Positions 34,918 to 42,606 are shown, numbered from the stretch's first letter. The stretch: DNA of 64,000 nt from Actinomycetospora chibensis (GCF_028737215.1 NZ_JAQZAM010000006.1:248001-312000), one strand, 5' to 3'. A program made the numbers and translations. Notes: generated by a model from the sequence alone, not told the origin.

Positions 34918-35307
34918 GTGGCCGGGAACCGCGAGCGACGCGCCGAGAAGAAGCGCCGCCGCGACGCGAAGCGGGGCTTCGACGCCAAGGCCGGGCCCGA
35001 CGACCGGGGCCTGCCCCCCGAGTCTCTCCAGGCGATGCTGCGCAGCACGGCCGCCGACCTCGCCGGCGGCGACGAGGACGCGCTCACCGAGCTGCGTCAT
35101 GTCCTCGTCGAGCACCTGGCCCGCCGGCGCGACCGTGTCCTCGAGGCCTGCGACGCGGTCACCGCCGAGGTGACGGTTCCGGCCGAGGGCCCTCTCGGCG
35201 CCGAGCTCGCCGGCGGCGGCACCGTGTCGTCCTGGGCCGAGCGGGACGGTGTGCGCACCGAGGAGGCCGCCGTCGCGACCGTCCGCCTGCTCGCGTCCTT
35301 GACCTGA
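34918..35307 (+). CDS. Hypothetical protein, basic N-terminus
   Basis: This is a 129-aa protein. It starts with a strongly basic segment (RERRAEKKRRRDAKRGF) that could bind nucleic acid, then a helical region ('ALTELRHVLVEHLARRRDRVLEACDAV') and a small beta region. No family is recognised. GTG 34918 follows a CAGGAT hexamer by six bases, suggesting a leaderless transcript. It lies 24 bases after the DUF2786 gene. Confidence 0.6.
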   Translation: MAGNRERRAEKKRRRDAKRGFDAKAGPDDRGLPPESLQAMLRSTAADLAGGDEDALTELRHVLVEHLARRRDRVLEACDAVTAEVTVPAEGPLGAELAGGGTVSSWAERDGVRTEEAAVATVRLLASLT

Positions 35308-35323
35308 ACCATCGTCGAGGTTC

Positions 35324-35329
35324 TAGCGT
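35324..35329 (+). promoter_or_regulatory. TAGCGT -10 element, leaderless start of FMN reductase gene
   Basis: TAGCGT is followed by seven bases and ATG 35337, so the transcript would start at or next to the start codon. A TTGACC hexamer lies 19 bases upstream as a possible -35. Confidence 0.55.
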
Positions 35330-35336
35330 GACGCCC

Positions 35337-35879
35337 ATGACCGAGAACATCCGGCTCGCCGTCGTGGTCGGCAGCGTCCGCGAGGGCCGCTTCGGACCCG
35401 TGGTCGCCGCGTGGTTCGCCGACCGTGCCCGCCGGCGCCCCGAGCTCTCCGTGGACGTCGTCGACCTGGCCGACACGGGGCTGGACGAGGCGTTCGCCGA
35501 GCGCGTCGGGCTCGCGGACGCCCTCGTCGTCGTCACCCCCGAGTACAACCACAGCTTCCCCGGCCCGCTGAAGACCGCGATCGATGCGACGTCGGGGCAG
35601 CTGCGGGACAAGCCGGTGGGGTTCGTGGCCTACGGCGGCATGTCCGGTGGCCTTCGCGCGGTGGAGCAGCTGCGGCCCGTGCTCGCCGAGCTGCACGCCG
35701 TGGGGCTGCGCGACACGGTGAGCTTCCACGGCGCGGCCGGGGCGTTCGACGCCGGCGGCCGGCCGCGCGAGGAGAGCGAGAAGGAGGCCGCCGCGGCGGT
35801 GCTGCTCGACGCCCTCGTCTGGTGGGCCCGCACCCTGCGCCGCGCCCGCGACGAGCACGCCGTCGGGAGCCCGACGTGA
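35337..35879 (+). CDS. NADPH-dependent FMN reductase-like flavoprotein
   Basis: This is a 180-aa flavodoxin-fold protein of the NADPH-dependent FMN reductase family. '[20 protein letters not shown]' is the phosphate-binding loop, and '[22 protein letters not shown]' with '[16 protein letters not shown]' are diagnostic. It supplies reduced flavin or reduces quinones. It is co-translated with SoxR (GTGA overlap), so its role is probably linked to redox-cycling compounds. Its start is leaderless (TAGCGT -10). Confidence 0.9.
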   Translation: MTENIRLAVVVGSVREGRFGPVVAAWFADRARRRPELSVDVVDLADTGLDEAFAERVGLADALVVVTPEYNHSFPGPLKTAIDATSGQLRDKPVGFVAYGGMSGGLRAVEQLRPVLAELHAVGLRDTVSFHGAAGAFDAGGRPREESEKEAAAAVLLDALVWWARTLRRARDEHAVGSPT

Positions 35880-36334
35880 GCGAGCACCCCCGCCCCTACC
35901 CGGGCCAGGAGCTCTCCGTCGGCGAGGTGGCCGAGCGCAGCGGCGTCCCCGTCACCGCGCTGCACTTCTACGAGCGCGAGGGGCTGATCTCCAGCCGCCG
36001 CACGTCCGGCAACCAGCGCCGCTTCCGGCGCGAGGTGCTGCGCCGGCTGTCGTTCATCCGCATCGCACAGCGTGTCGGCATCCCGCTGGCCGAGGTCCGG
36101 GCTGCGCTCGACTCCCTGCCCGACGGGCGCACCCCGACCCGCGCGGACTGGGAGCGGCTCTCGGCGCAGTGGCGCGAGGAGCTCGACGACCGCATCCGGC
36201 GTCTCGAGCAGCTGCGCGACGACTTCACGGGATGCATCGGCTGCGGCTGCCTCTCGATCGACCGCTGCGGCCTGGTCAACCCGCACGACCGTCTCGGCGA
36301 GGACGGGCCGGGGCCACGTCGTCTCGTGGGTTGA
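35876..36334 (+). CDS. soxR: SoxR, redox-sensing MerR-family regulator
   Basis: This is a 152-aa MerR-type regulator with N-terminal HTH '[25 protein letters not shown]', a dimerisation helix and the [2Fe-2S] cluster motif C120-xx-C123-x-C125-xxxxx-C131. That spacing is the same as in E. coli SoxR. The cluster is oxidised by redox-active compounds, turning on target promoters. In actinomycetes SoxR usually controls reductases and pumps; the coupled FMN reductase is a natural target, but its promoter shows no elongated-spacer SoxR site that I can identify. Confidence 0.92.
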   Translation: MSEHPRPYPGQELSVGEVAERSGVPVTALHFYEREGLISSRRTSGNQRRFRREVLRRLSFIRIAQRVGIPLAEVRAALDSLPDGRTPTRADWERLSAQWREELDDRIRRLEQLRDDFTGCIGCGCLSIDRCGLVNPHDRLGEDGPGPRRLVG

Positions 36335-36359
36335 CCACGTCACCTGTCGTGGTTAGTCT
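36331..36359 (+). promoter_or_regulatory. Promoter of VOC-tetR operon
   Basis: A -35 hexamer TTGACC (36331-36336) and a -10 hexamer TAGTCT (36354-36359) are separated by exactly 17 bases. The -35 overlaps the soxR stop codon. The whole promoter lies inside the palindromic operator at 36333-36381. Confidence 0.7.
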
Positions 36360-36381
36360 GACCACGACAGATGACGTGGTC
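36333..36381. promoter_or_regulatory. Two tandem TetR-type operators in one 49-bp palindrome
   Basis: Two 20-bp sites of the form ACCACG-N8-CGTGGT occupy 36334-36353 and 36361-36380, centres 27 bp apart, on either side of the -10 hexamer. Together they also form 21-bp arms (20 of 21 paired) around a 7-base loop. Size and position fit repression by the downstream TetR protein. As RNA it could also fold into a strong hairpin after soxR. Confidence 0.75.
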
Positions 36382-36392
36382 GGGAGGCCTGC

Positions 36393-36803
36393 ATGCAGTT
36401 CAGCACGCTCGGGGTGTGTGTCCACACCGAGGACGTTCCGGCGGTCCGGGCCTTCTACGTCGACGTCCTCGGGTTCACGATGACGCTGGACATCGGCTGG
36501 TTCGTGAGCCTGCGACACCCCGATCACGGCGACCTGGACCTGTGCGTCGTCCGCCGCGACCACGCGCTCGCCGGGATGGGCGGGCCGGTGGCCGGGGTGG
36601 TGCTCGCGTTCCTCGTCGAGGACGTCCACGCGGAGCACGCCCGGCTCGTCGAGCTCGGCGTGCCGGTCGACGTGGCGCCGCGCGACGAGCCGTGGGGCCA
36701 GCGCCGGTGCCTGGTGCGCGATCCGGCCGGCACGGGCGTGGAGCTGGTCCAGGCCACGGCACCCGACCCGGCCTGGCTCGCCTCGGTCGCGTCCGCGTCG
36801 TGA
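36393..36803 (+). CDS. VOC (glyoxalase/dioxygenase fold) family protein
   Basis: This is a 136-aa protein with two beta-alpha-beta-beta-beta modules of the vicinal oxygen chelate superfamily: 'LGVCVHTEDVPAVRAFYVDVLGFTMTLD' and 'GVVLAFLVEDVHAEHARLVELGV...LVRDPAGTGVELVQ'. Such proteins detoxify or sequester small molecules. ATG 36393 has GGGAGG upstream. It is coupled to the TetR gene by a 4-bp overlap and is probably the main target of that repressor. Confidence 0.88.
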   Translation: MQFSTLGVCVHTEDVPAVRAFYVDVLGFTMTLDIGWFVSLRHPDHGDLDLCVVRRDHALAGMGGPVAGVVLAFLVEDVHAEHARLVELGVPVDVAPRDEPWGQRRCLVRDPAGTGVELVQATAPDPAWLASVASAS

Positions 36804-37381
36804 CCACCCGCCCTGCGCGCAATCCGCAGCGCCGCGACCAGCTCCTCGACGCCGGCCTGGCCGTGCTCGCCGAGCAGGGCGCGCGCGGGCTGACGTTCCG
36901 CGCCGTCGACGCCCGTGCCGGGCTGGCCACCGGGACCGCGACGAACTACTTCGCCGACCGGGACACCCTGCTCGCCGAGCTCGGCGAGCGGATCCACACC
37001 CGCCTCGAGCCCGACGAGTCCGAGCTGGCGGCCGCCCGCGGAGGGGACCCGACCTCGACCGTGATGCGCCGCCTGCTCGAGCGGGTGCTCGCGCGGCGGG
37101 AGGTCTACGTGGCGCTGCTGGAGCTGCGGCTGGAGGCGACCCGCCGGCCGGCGCTGCGCGAGTCGCTGACCGCGACGGTCCGGGCGCGCTTCGAGGCCGA
37201 CGTGGCGCTCCACGAGGAGGCCGGGGCACCGGGTGGGCGTCAGGCCGTCGCGCTGCTGCACCACGCGATGGAGGGGCTGATCCTCGACCAACTCACGCTG
37301 CCCGGGGCGCTCGGCGACCCGGCCGACGCCGGGGCCGTCGCCGAGCGGCTCGCGACGGCGGTGCTCAGCCGAGAGCCGTGA
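36800..37381 (+). CDS. TetR-family transcriptional regulator
   Basis: This is a 193-aa protein. The N-terminal HTH 'RRDQLLDAGLAVLAEQGARGLTFRAVDARAGLATGTATNYFADRDTLLAEL' is typical of TetR, and the C-terminal ligand domain is all-helical. GTG 36800 overlaps the VOC gene stop. The paired ACCACG-N8-CGTGGT sites upstream of the operon suggest autoregulation, with induction by a ligand the VOC protein handles. The 3' end overlaps the convergent BtuF-like gene by 17 bp. Confidence 0.9.
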   Translation: MTTRPARNPQRRDQLLDAGLAVLAEQGARGLTFRAVDARAGLATGTATNYFADRDTLLAELGERIHTRLEPDESELAAARGGDPTSTVMRRLLERVLARREVYVALLELRLEATRRPALRESLTATVRARFEADVALHEEAGAPGGRQAVALLHHAMEGLILDQLTLPGALGDPADAGAVAERLATAVLSREP

Positions 37382-38249
37382 TCCGGCCCGGCGGGGGCGC
37401 CGGCACGGCGTCGGGGTGCAGCGCGGCCGCCAGGGCCTCGATGCCGTCGACCAGCCGCGGGCCGGCGCGGACGACGTAGGACGCGGAGTCGATCGCGACG
37501 AGCGGCACGCCGGGGAGCTCGGCCCGCACCGCATCCGCCTGCGCGATCGCGTCGTCCAGCCCGAACCCGCAGGGCGCGACGAGCGCGACGTCCGGGGCGT
37601 GGGCGCGCACCTCGTCCCAGGTCGTCGCGACGCTGCGCCCGCCGTCGATCCCCGCGAGCGGCTCCCCGCCCGCGCGGCGCACCATCGCCGGCACCCAGTG
37701 CCCGGGCAGGAAGGGCGGGTCGACCCACTCGAGCGCGAGCACCCGGGGCCGCGGCCGGTCCTTCACGGCCTCGTCGACGGCGCGCAGGCGCTCCTGCAGC
37801 TCGGCGACCAGCGCCTCGCCCGCCGCCGGACTGTCCGCGGCGCGTGCCACGGAGGCGACCGCGTCGAGGACCTCGTCGAGGGTGTGGGGGTCGACGGCCA
37901 GCACGGTCGCGTCGAGGTCGAGGGCGTCGAGCGCCTCGGCCACCGTGGACGCCGGCAGCGCGCAGACGCGGCAGAGGTCCTGGGTGAGGACGAGGTCGGG
38001 CGCGGCGTCCCGCAGGGCCTCGCGGTCGAGCGAGTACTGCGGCAGGCCCTGCGCCGCGCGCTCGCGGACCGTCGCGTCGATCTCCGCGGGCGTCAGGCCC
38101 GCCGGCAGGGCGGTGTCGACGACCACGGGGCGCGTGGCCCTGATGGCCTCCGGCCGGTCGCACTCGAACGTCACGGCCACGAGGTCGTCGGCGAGACCCA
38201 GCGCGCCGACGATCTCCGTGGCCGCCGGCAACAGCGAGGCGATCCGCAC
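37365..38249 (-). CDS. BtuF-like (class III) substrate-binding fold protein without signal peptide
   Basis: This is a 294-aa protein beginning MRIASLLPAATEIVGALGLADDLVAVTFECD, the characteristic start of cobalamin/iron-type periplasmic-binding folds. It also has 'LVLTQDLCRVCALP' and 'VLALEWVDPPFLPGHWVPAMVRRAGG', as in the 'cobalamin-binding protein' group. It has no signal peptide or lipobox, so it is likely cytosolic and not an ABC transporter component; the ligand is unknown. GTG 38249 is the start. A 40-bp palindrome lies 15 bases upstream. Confidence 0.82.
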   Translation of the reverse strand: MRIASLLPAATEIVGALGLADDLVAVTFECDRPEAIRATRPVVVDTALPAGLTPAEIDATVRERAAQGLPQYSLDREALRDAAPDLVLTQDLCRVCALPASTVAEALDALDLDATVLAVDPHTLDEVLDAVASVARAADSPAAGEALVAELQERLRAVDEAVKDRPRPRVLALEWVDPPFLPGHWVPAMVRRAGGEPLAGIDGGRSVATTWDEVRAHAPDVALVAPCGFGLDDAIAQADAVRAELPGVPLVAIDSASYVVRAGPRLVDGIEALAAALHPDAVPAPPPGRITALG

Positions 38250-38263
38250 GTGCTCGACCCTAT

Positions 38264-38303
38264 GTGAGCACTTTCCTGCCCTATAGGGGCGGAAAGTGCT
38301 CAC
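38264..38303. repeat. 40-bp near-perfect palindrome (terminator or operator)
   Basis: Perfect 13-bp arms GTGAGCACTTTCC (38264-38276) and its complement (38291-38303) enclose a CCCTATAGGG core (38279-38288). 18 of 20 base pairs match. It overlaps the SnoaL gene stop and precedes the BtuF-like gene, both on the minus strand. It is a likely terminator for the first and may also control the second. Confidence 0.65.
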
Positions 38304-38662
38304 GTGCTCAGCAGCGGGCGGGGGTCGAAGACGGCGCGGATGCCGGTGACCCGGCCGTCGACCACGTGCGCCCAGTTGACGGTGAGCATCGGGGCCTCGG
38401 TCGCGGTGGTGTGCAGGTCGTAGATCGTCGCGACCTCGGGGCCGTCGACGAAGACGTGCCGGATCGTCACGGCGGTCACGATCCCGAACAGGCCGCGCAG
38501 GCTCGCCACGTTGTCCTCGAGCCCCTCGACGTGGCCCATCGGCCCGTCGAAGACGACGTCGTCGGCGAGGACGTCGCGCAGGGACTCGGCGTCGTGGCGC
38601 TGCCACGCGTCGAAGTAGGCGGTCATGGTGTCGGCGGGGGTGCGGTGCGTCGTCGTGGTCAT
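38300..38662 (-). CDS. SnoaL/NTF2-like protein
   Basis: This is a 120-aa protein of the NTF2/SnoaL cone fold: 'MTAYFDAWQRHDAESLRDVLADDVVFDGPMGHVEGLEDNVASLRG' and 'TVNWAHVVDGRVTGIRAVFDPRPLL'. These proteins bind or isomerise small polyketide- or steroid-like molecules. It is divergent from a LysR regulator 70 bp away, which probably controls it. The stop codon lies inside a large palindrome that could terminate the transcript. Confidence 0.85.
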   Translation of the reverse strand: MTTTTHRTPADTMTAYFDAWQRHDAESLRDVLADDVVFDGPMGHVEGLEDNVASLRGLFGIVTAVTIRHVFVDGPEVATIYDLHTTATEAPMLTVNWAHVVDGRVTGIRAVFDPRPLLST

Positions 38663-38732
38663 GCACCCAGCCTCGGTCCGGAGGGCCCAGAAGTCGAAGA
38701 GCTGTCGGCGCTCGCTGCTACAACTGATGCTT

Positions 38733-39602
38733 ATGGAACTGCATCAGCTGCGCTACCTCGTCGCCGTCGCCGAGGAGGGCGGGTTCACGCGGGCCGCGGC
38801 GCGCGAGCACGTCGCCCAGCCGGGGATCAGCGCCCAGATCGCGCGCCTCGAGCGCGAGCTGGGCCATGTGCTGTTCGACCGCTCGGCACGCGGCGTCCGT
38901 CCCACCCCGGGCGGGGAGGCCGTGCTGCCGCACGCACGCGCCGCGCTGGCGGCGGTCGCCGCCGTGCGCGACACCGCCGACGAGCTCGCGGGCCTCGTCC
39001 GCGGCCGCGTGTCGGTGGGCATGGTGCGGGGCGGCGGGGTGGTCGACCTGCCCGGCCTGCTCGGCGACTTCCACCGGACCCACCCGGGCGTGGAGATCCG
39101 GCTGGTCGAGGCGGCCACCGACGCGCTGCTCGACGGGCTGCGCCGCCACGACCTCGACCTCGCGTGGGTCGGGCGCCACGGCGACCCGCCCGCGGACCTC
39201 GACGTCGACGTCGTGCTCGACGTCCCGCTCGTCGCCGTGCTGCCGCCGGGGAACCCGCTCGGCGACCCCGTGACGGTGGCCGAGCTTGCCGAGCACCCGG
39301 TGATCGCCCTGCCACCCGGGGCGGGCGTGCGCGCGGCGCTCGACCGCGCCGGGGAGGACGCCGGGGTCGTGCTGACACCGGCGCTGGAGGCGGGGTCGCC
39401 ACCGGTGCTCCTCGACCTCGCGGTGCAGGGCCTCGGGGTCGCGATCGTCCCCGAGCCCGCCGTCGCCGGGCGGGACGACGTGCGGGTGGCACGTCTGGTG
39501 CCCGAGGTCCGGTCGCGGATCGACCTCGCCCGGCGCCGGGACGCGCCGCTGAGCCCGGCGGCCCGCGCCCTGCTCGCCCGGGCTCGGGAGTGGATCGCGT
39601 AG
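38733..39602 (+). CDS. LysR-family transcriptional regulator
   Basis: This is a 289-aa LysR-type regulator with N-terminal winged HTH 'MELHQLRYLVAVAEEGGFTRAAAREHVAQPGISAQIARLERELG' and a C-terminal co-inducer domain with two Rossmann-like lobes. ATG 38733 is preferred; ATG 38727 would add two residues. It diverges from the SnoaL gene, the usual arrangement for LysR regulators and their targets. No certain T-N11-A box could be chosen in the short shared region. Confidence 0.9.
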   Translation: MELHQLRYLVAVAEEGGFTRAAAREHVAQPGISAQIARLERELGHVLFDRSARGVRPTPGGEAVLPHARAALAAVAAVRDTADELAGLVRGRVSVGMVRGGGVVDLPGLLGDFHRTHPGVEIRLVEAATDALLDGLRRHDLDLAWVGRHGDPPADLDVDVVLDVPLVAVLPPGNPLGDPVTVAELAEHPVIALPPGAGVRAALDRAGEDAGVVLTPALEAGSPPVLLDLAVQGLGVAIVPEPAVAGRDDVRVARLVPEVRSRIDLARRRDAPLSPAARALLARAREWIA

Positions 39603-39619
39603 CCGACAGAATCGGACGG

Positions 39620-40381
39620 GTGGACCTGCTGCTCGGGGTACGCCTGTTCGTCCGGGGCGCGGCGACGGTGTTCCGGTCGCCGCGGCTGCTGGCGCTGGGC
39701 GCGGTGCCGGCGCTGATCGTGTCGGTGCTCTACGTCGGCGCGCTGATCGCCCTGGTCACGTGGCTCCCGGACCTGGCGGCCGGGGCGACGCCGTTCGCCG
39801 ACAGGTGGTCCGAAACGACCCGGACGGCAGCGCGCCTCGCGGCCGGCGTCGCGATCGTGGCCGCAGCCGGGGCGACCGCCGTCGTCACCTTCGTGGCGGT
39901 GACCCTGGCGGTCGGCGGGCCCTTCTACGAGAAGCTCTCCGAGACCGTCGACGAGGAGCTGGGCGCGGTGCCCGTGCCGCCGGGGTCGTGGGCCGGCGCC
40001 GTCCTGCGCGGGGTGCGGGACGGGCTGCTGCTCATCGGGCTCTCGCTGATCGCGGCGGTGCCGCTGTTCCTCGTCGGCCTGATCCCGGTGGTCGGGCCGG
40101 TGCTCGCCCCGGTAGGGGCCGCGCTCGTCGGCGGGCGCCTGCTGATGATCGAGCTGACCGCGCCGGCGCTGCAGCGTCGCGGGCTGGACTTCGGGGGCCG
40201 CCGGCGGCTCCTGCGGTCCCGCCGGCTCCTGACCTGGGGCGTCGGGATCCCGACGTACCTGCTCGCCGCGATCCCGCTCGTCGCGATCCTCGCCATCCCG
40301 GCCGGCGCGGCCGCGGCGACCCTGCTCGCGCGGGAGCTGCGGGGCGAGCCGTCGGCCGTCACGACTCCGCGTGCGCCCTGA
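39620..40381 (+). CDS. EI24/CysZ-like membrane protein
   Basis: This is a 253-aa protein with about six hydrophobic segments. 'LLLGVRLFVRGAATVFRSPRLLALGAVPALI' and 'VGGPFYEKLSETVDEELG' followed by 'FLVGLIPVVGPVLAPVGAALVGG' are typical of the EI24 domain found in CysZ-type sulfate transporters and in actinobacterial EI24 proteins. The substrate is not inferable. GTG 39620 lies seven bases after a CAGAAT hexamer. The 3' end overlaps the convergent jetD gene by 23 bp. Confidence 0.82.
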   Translation: MDLLLGVRLFVRGAATVFRSPRLLALGAVPALIVSVLYVGALIALVTWLPDLAAGATPFADRWSETTRTAARLAAGVAIVAAAGATAVVTFVAVTLAVGGPFYEKLSETVDEELGAVPVPPGSWAGAVLRGVRDGLLLIGLSLIAAVPLFLVGLIPVVGPVLAPVGAALVGGRLLMIELTAPALQRRGLDFGGRRRLLRSRRLLTWGVGIPTYLLAAIPLVAILAIPAGAAAATLLARELRGEPSAVTTPRAP

Positions 40382-41573
40382 GCACCTCGTCCATCACCCG
40401 CTCCTCCTCGACGGCCCGACCGTGCCGGCGCATCTCGTCCCGCAACGCCGGGTCCCACGGCGTCGGCGACACGGTGTCCGGGTCCACCCTCGGGAGCTCG
40501 ACGCCCTCCGCCTGCGCCACCGCCGCGCGATAGTCGGCTGCATCCATGCACCACGGCGTGACGCTCCGGGCGTGCAGGCGCGCGGCGATGCGCAGGCCCG
40601 CCGCGTCGAAGTCCCCGTGGTGCCGGACGTGCGCGCCGGCGTCGGTCAGGGCCTGGAGCAGCATCGTCACCCCCCGTGTCGGCTCGCCGTTCGTGCAGAC
40701 GACGGCCGCCGGCAGACGTTGCTGAGCGGCGGCCTCCAGGAGGCGCGGGTTCTCCACCGACAGGACGACGGTGCCGGAGGGGACGACGACGTCGAGCTCG
40801 CGAATGGTCAACGTGGTCAGCGGCGCAGGGGCCCCTGCCGCGGTCATTCCGCGCACGGCGGCGGCCACCCCGTCGCCGCACAGGGGGAGCGCCCAGGTGA
40901 GCACGGGCGCCGACACGACGTCGCCGGGTAGGCCCGCGGCGTCCCACATATTGGGGTCGTCGCGGGTGGGGTCGCCGCCGGCACGGTGGGCCAGCGCCGC
41001 GCGCACCCACGCGCGGGCGCGCGCTCCGCGGTCGAGGCCGTGGGCGCCTCCCGGCACCGTCCGCGCCGCGATCTCCCCGCGACTCCGGCGGCCGTCCGCG
41101 CGGTCCGCCTCATCCAGTACTCGGGCGACGACCTCGACCGCCTCGCGGGCCTGCTGGGCGTCGGGGAGCAGGCGGCGCATCGAGGTCGCCCAGGTCGCGG
41201 TCCAGGGCTCCTCCCCGAGCCGGTCCCGCGCGAGCTCGTCCAGCACCGCATCGCGTTCGGCGCGCCGCGAGCGCCCCGCGTCCCGAGCCTCCTTGCGTCC
41301 GCTCGGCGTGTGGCCGGCGGCCGCGAGCACGCTCGGGAGATCGGTGCCGAGATGCCGGAGTCGGTCCTCCAGCTCGGCGAGGTCGAGCTCCCGGAGGACG
41401 ACCTGCCGACGGCGTCCGAGGGCGCTGAGGAGCTCGCGGTGGACGGTGCGGTCGAGATGGTCGGGCAGGCGCACCCGGCGTCGGTCGTCGAGCCCGTTCC
41501 GGTCGAGGGCGCGGGCGACATGCCGCCACAACGGGTCGAACGCGGGCTCGAGCAGCACGGCCGGGACGCTCAC
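40359..41573 (-). CDS. jetD: Wadjet type II JetD nuclease subunit (TIGR02679; DUF3323/DUF2399)
   Basis: This is a 404-aa protein. The N-terminal part ('LLEPAFDPLWRHVARALDRNGLDDRRRVRLPDHLDRTVHRELL') is the DUF3323 arm. The C-terminal DUF2399 part is a Toprim-like nuclease with E274 (VENP) and the DxD pair D321/D323 in 'HHGDFDAAG'. In Wadjet, JetD cleaves small circular DNA once the JetABC SMC complex has extruded it as a loop. Here it is separated from jetCAB by an ArsR/SRPBCC pair. GTG 41573 is chosen because a palindrome at 41620-41636 makes the longer start (41657) look like promoter DNA. Confidence 0.85.
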   Translation of the reverse strand: MSVPAVLLEPAFDPLWRHVARALDRNGLDDRRRVRLPDHLDRTVHRELLSALGRRRQVVLRELDLAELEDRLRHLGTDLPSVLAAAGHTPSGRKEARDAGRSRRAERDAVLDELARDRLGEEPWTATWATSMRRLLPDAQQAREAVEVVARVLDEADRADGRRSRGEIAARTVPGGAHGLDRGARARAWVRAALAHRAGGDPTRDDPNMWDAAGLPGDVVSAPVLTWALPLCGDGVAAAVRGMTAAGAPAPLTTLTIRELDVVVPSGTVVLSVENPRLLEAAAQQRLPAAVVCTNGEPTRGVTMLLQALTDAGAHVRHHGDFDAAGLRIAARLHARSVTPWCMDAADYRAAVAQAEGVELPRVDPDTVSPTPWDPALRDEMRRHGRAVEEERVMDEVLRAHAES

Positions 41574-41619
41574 GGATGCAGTCCAGCACGAGCCCCCGAC
41601 ATGCGAGCTGAGGGCATTC

Positions 41620-41636
41620 CTGACGTTGAACGTCAG
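41620..41636. promoter_or_regulatory. 17-bp palindrome upstream of jetD
   Basis: CTGACGTT-G-AACGTCAG has perfect 8-bp arms around one central base. It lies 47 bp upstream of the proposed jetD start and 30 bp after the SRPBCC gene stop. It is a candidate operator for separate control of jetD. Confidence 0.5.
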
Positions 41637-41665
41637 CATGGCCCCATGCTGAGACACCCCGTGCC

Positions 41666-42142
41666 TCAGGCGTAGTCGTCCCAGTTCGGCATCGGGGCAC
41701 CGTGCAGGCTCGCCTCGAGGCGGTCGAGGTACCAGCGCCAGCCGCTCTCGACGTCCGCGCGCTCCAGTCCGTCGGCGAAGCGCTGGGCGAAGAGGAGCAC
41801 CGCGCCGTCGCCGTGGGGCTCGATGGTGAGGTCGAGGTGCCAGGACCGTTCCTCGCTCTCGGGGAACTCGACGGCGAGGTGGCGCGGCGGGTCGCAGGCG
41901 AGGATCCGCACGTCGGCGGGCTCGGCGACCTCGCCGCCCGCGTCCGCCTCGCCCGTCATCGTGAACGCCACGGTGCCGCCGACGCGGGGCTCGCCGGTCC
42001 AGGTGCCGATCCAGCGGCCCAGGCGCTCGGAGTCGGTGATCGCGGCCCAGACGTCGTCGACGGGGTCGGGGTACTCGCGGCGCCAGACCAGCGTGGTCGT
42101 GCCGTCGGGGTCGGTGCGGGTCTCAGCCGGCGGTGCGGTCAT
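41666..42142 (-). CDS. SRPBCC (AHSA1-like) domain protein
   Basis: This is a 158-aa protein of the START/Bet v1-like SRPBCC fold, AHSA1 group: 'LVWRREYPDPVDDVWAAITDSERLGRWIGTWTGEPRVGGTVAFTM' and 'ESGWRWYLDRLEASLHGAPMPNWDDY' are diagnostic. It is usually encoded next to an ArsR-type regulator, as here, and binds hydrophobic small molecules. ATG 42142 has AAGGAGACC upstream and overlaps the ArsR gene by 20 bp. It has no known link to Wadjet. Confidence 0.88.
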   Translation of the reverse strand: MTAPPAETRTDPDGTTTLVWRREYPDPVDDVWAAITDSERLGRWIGTWTGEPRVGGTVAFTMTGEADAGGEVAEPADVRILACDPPRHLAVEFPESEERSWHLDLTIEPHGDGAVLLFAQRFADGLERADVESGWRWYLDRLEASLHGAPMPNWDDYA

Positions 42143-42527
42143 GACGGTCTCCTTCGTCGTCGGTGGCGGCGGCGGCCCGGCGGGCACGCCGGCCGCGGTG
42201 CATCTCGGTGTCGAGGGCGTCGAGACGGCTCGCGGGGCCGGCGCTCTCGAGCGGTCGGAATCGCTGCAACCAGGCGTCGAGCTCGGCGAGGGGCCGCCGG
42301 TCGAGTCGGTAGATGCGGTGCTGACCCGCGACCCGCGACGTCACCAGGCCCGCCTCGCGCAGGACGCGGAGGTGGCGGCTGATCGCGGGGCGGCTGATGG
42401 GGAAGGCGTCCGCGATCTCGCCCGCCCCGACCTCCTCGTCGGCCAGCCGCTCAAGGATCGCCCGGCGCACCGGGTCCGCGAGCGCATCGGCGGGGAACAC
42501 ACTGGAATATGTAACCAGATACTTCAT
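42123..42527 (-). CDS. ArsR-family transcriptional regulator
   Basis: This is a 134-aa winged-HTH regulator: 'ALADPVRRAILERLADEEVGAGEIADAFPISRPAISRHLRVLREAGLVTSRVAGQHRIYRL' is the ArsR/SmtB-type domain, of the subgroup that accompanies SRPBCC genes and has no metal-binding cysteines. ATG 42527 gives an AT-rich N-terminal extension (MKYLVTYSS); GTG 42500 would start right at the conserved domain and leave that AT-rich stretch as promoter. It probably autoregulates the pair. Confidence 0.85.
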   Translation of the reverse strand: MKYLVTYSSVFPADALADPVRRAILERLADEEVGAGEIADAFPISRPAISRHLRVLREAGLVTSRVAGQHRIYRLDRRPLAELDAWLQRFRPLESAGPASRLDALDTEMHRGRRARRAAAATDDEGDRHDRTAG

Positions 42528-42564
42528 TAACCGTCCAGCTACATGTCGCGATGATCGAAGTACC

Positions 42565-42604
42565 GATACGGACGTTGAGTGTCTGCGACGGCACTTCGCT
42601 GACA
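42565..42604 (-). terminator. 40-bp hairpin element, copy 2
   Basis: A stem GTGTC-GCGA with one T-T mismatch (42579-42605) and the same ATACGGAC tail (42566-42573) as the element at 28876-28915. It begins immediately after the jetB stop codon and separates jetCAB from the ArsR promoter. Confidence 0.68.
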
Positions 42605-42606
42605 CC

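Noticed and set aside
28924-35115. Helicase frame extended to 2063 codons
   Set aside because: The part beyond 33513 is antisense to the DUF2786 gene and has shadow-frame composition. A GTG with an upstream GGGAG site at 33513 gives a sensible N-terminus.
41620-41636. LexA (SOS) box upstream of jetD
   Set aside because: The palindrome CTGACGTTGAACGTCAG does not fit the actinobacterial SOS consensus GAAC-N4-GTTC.
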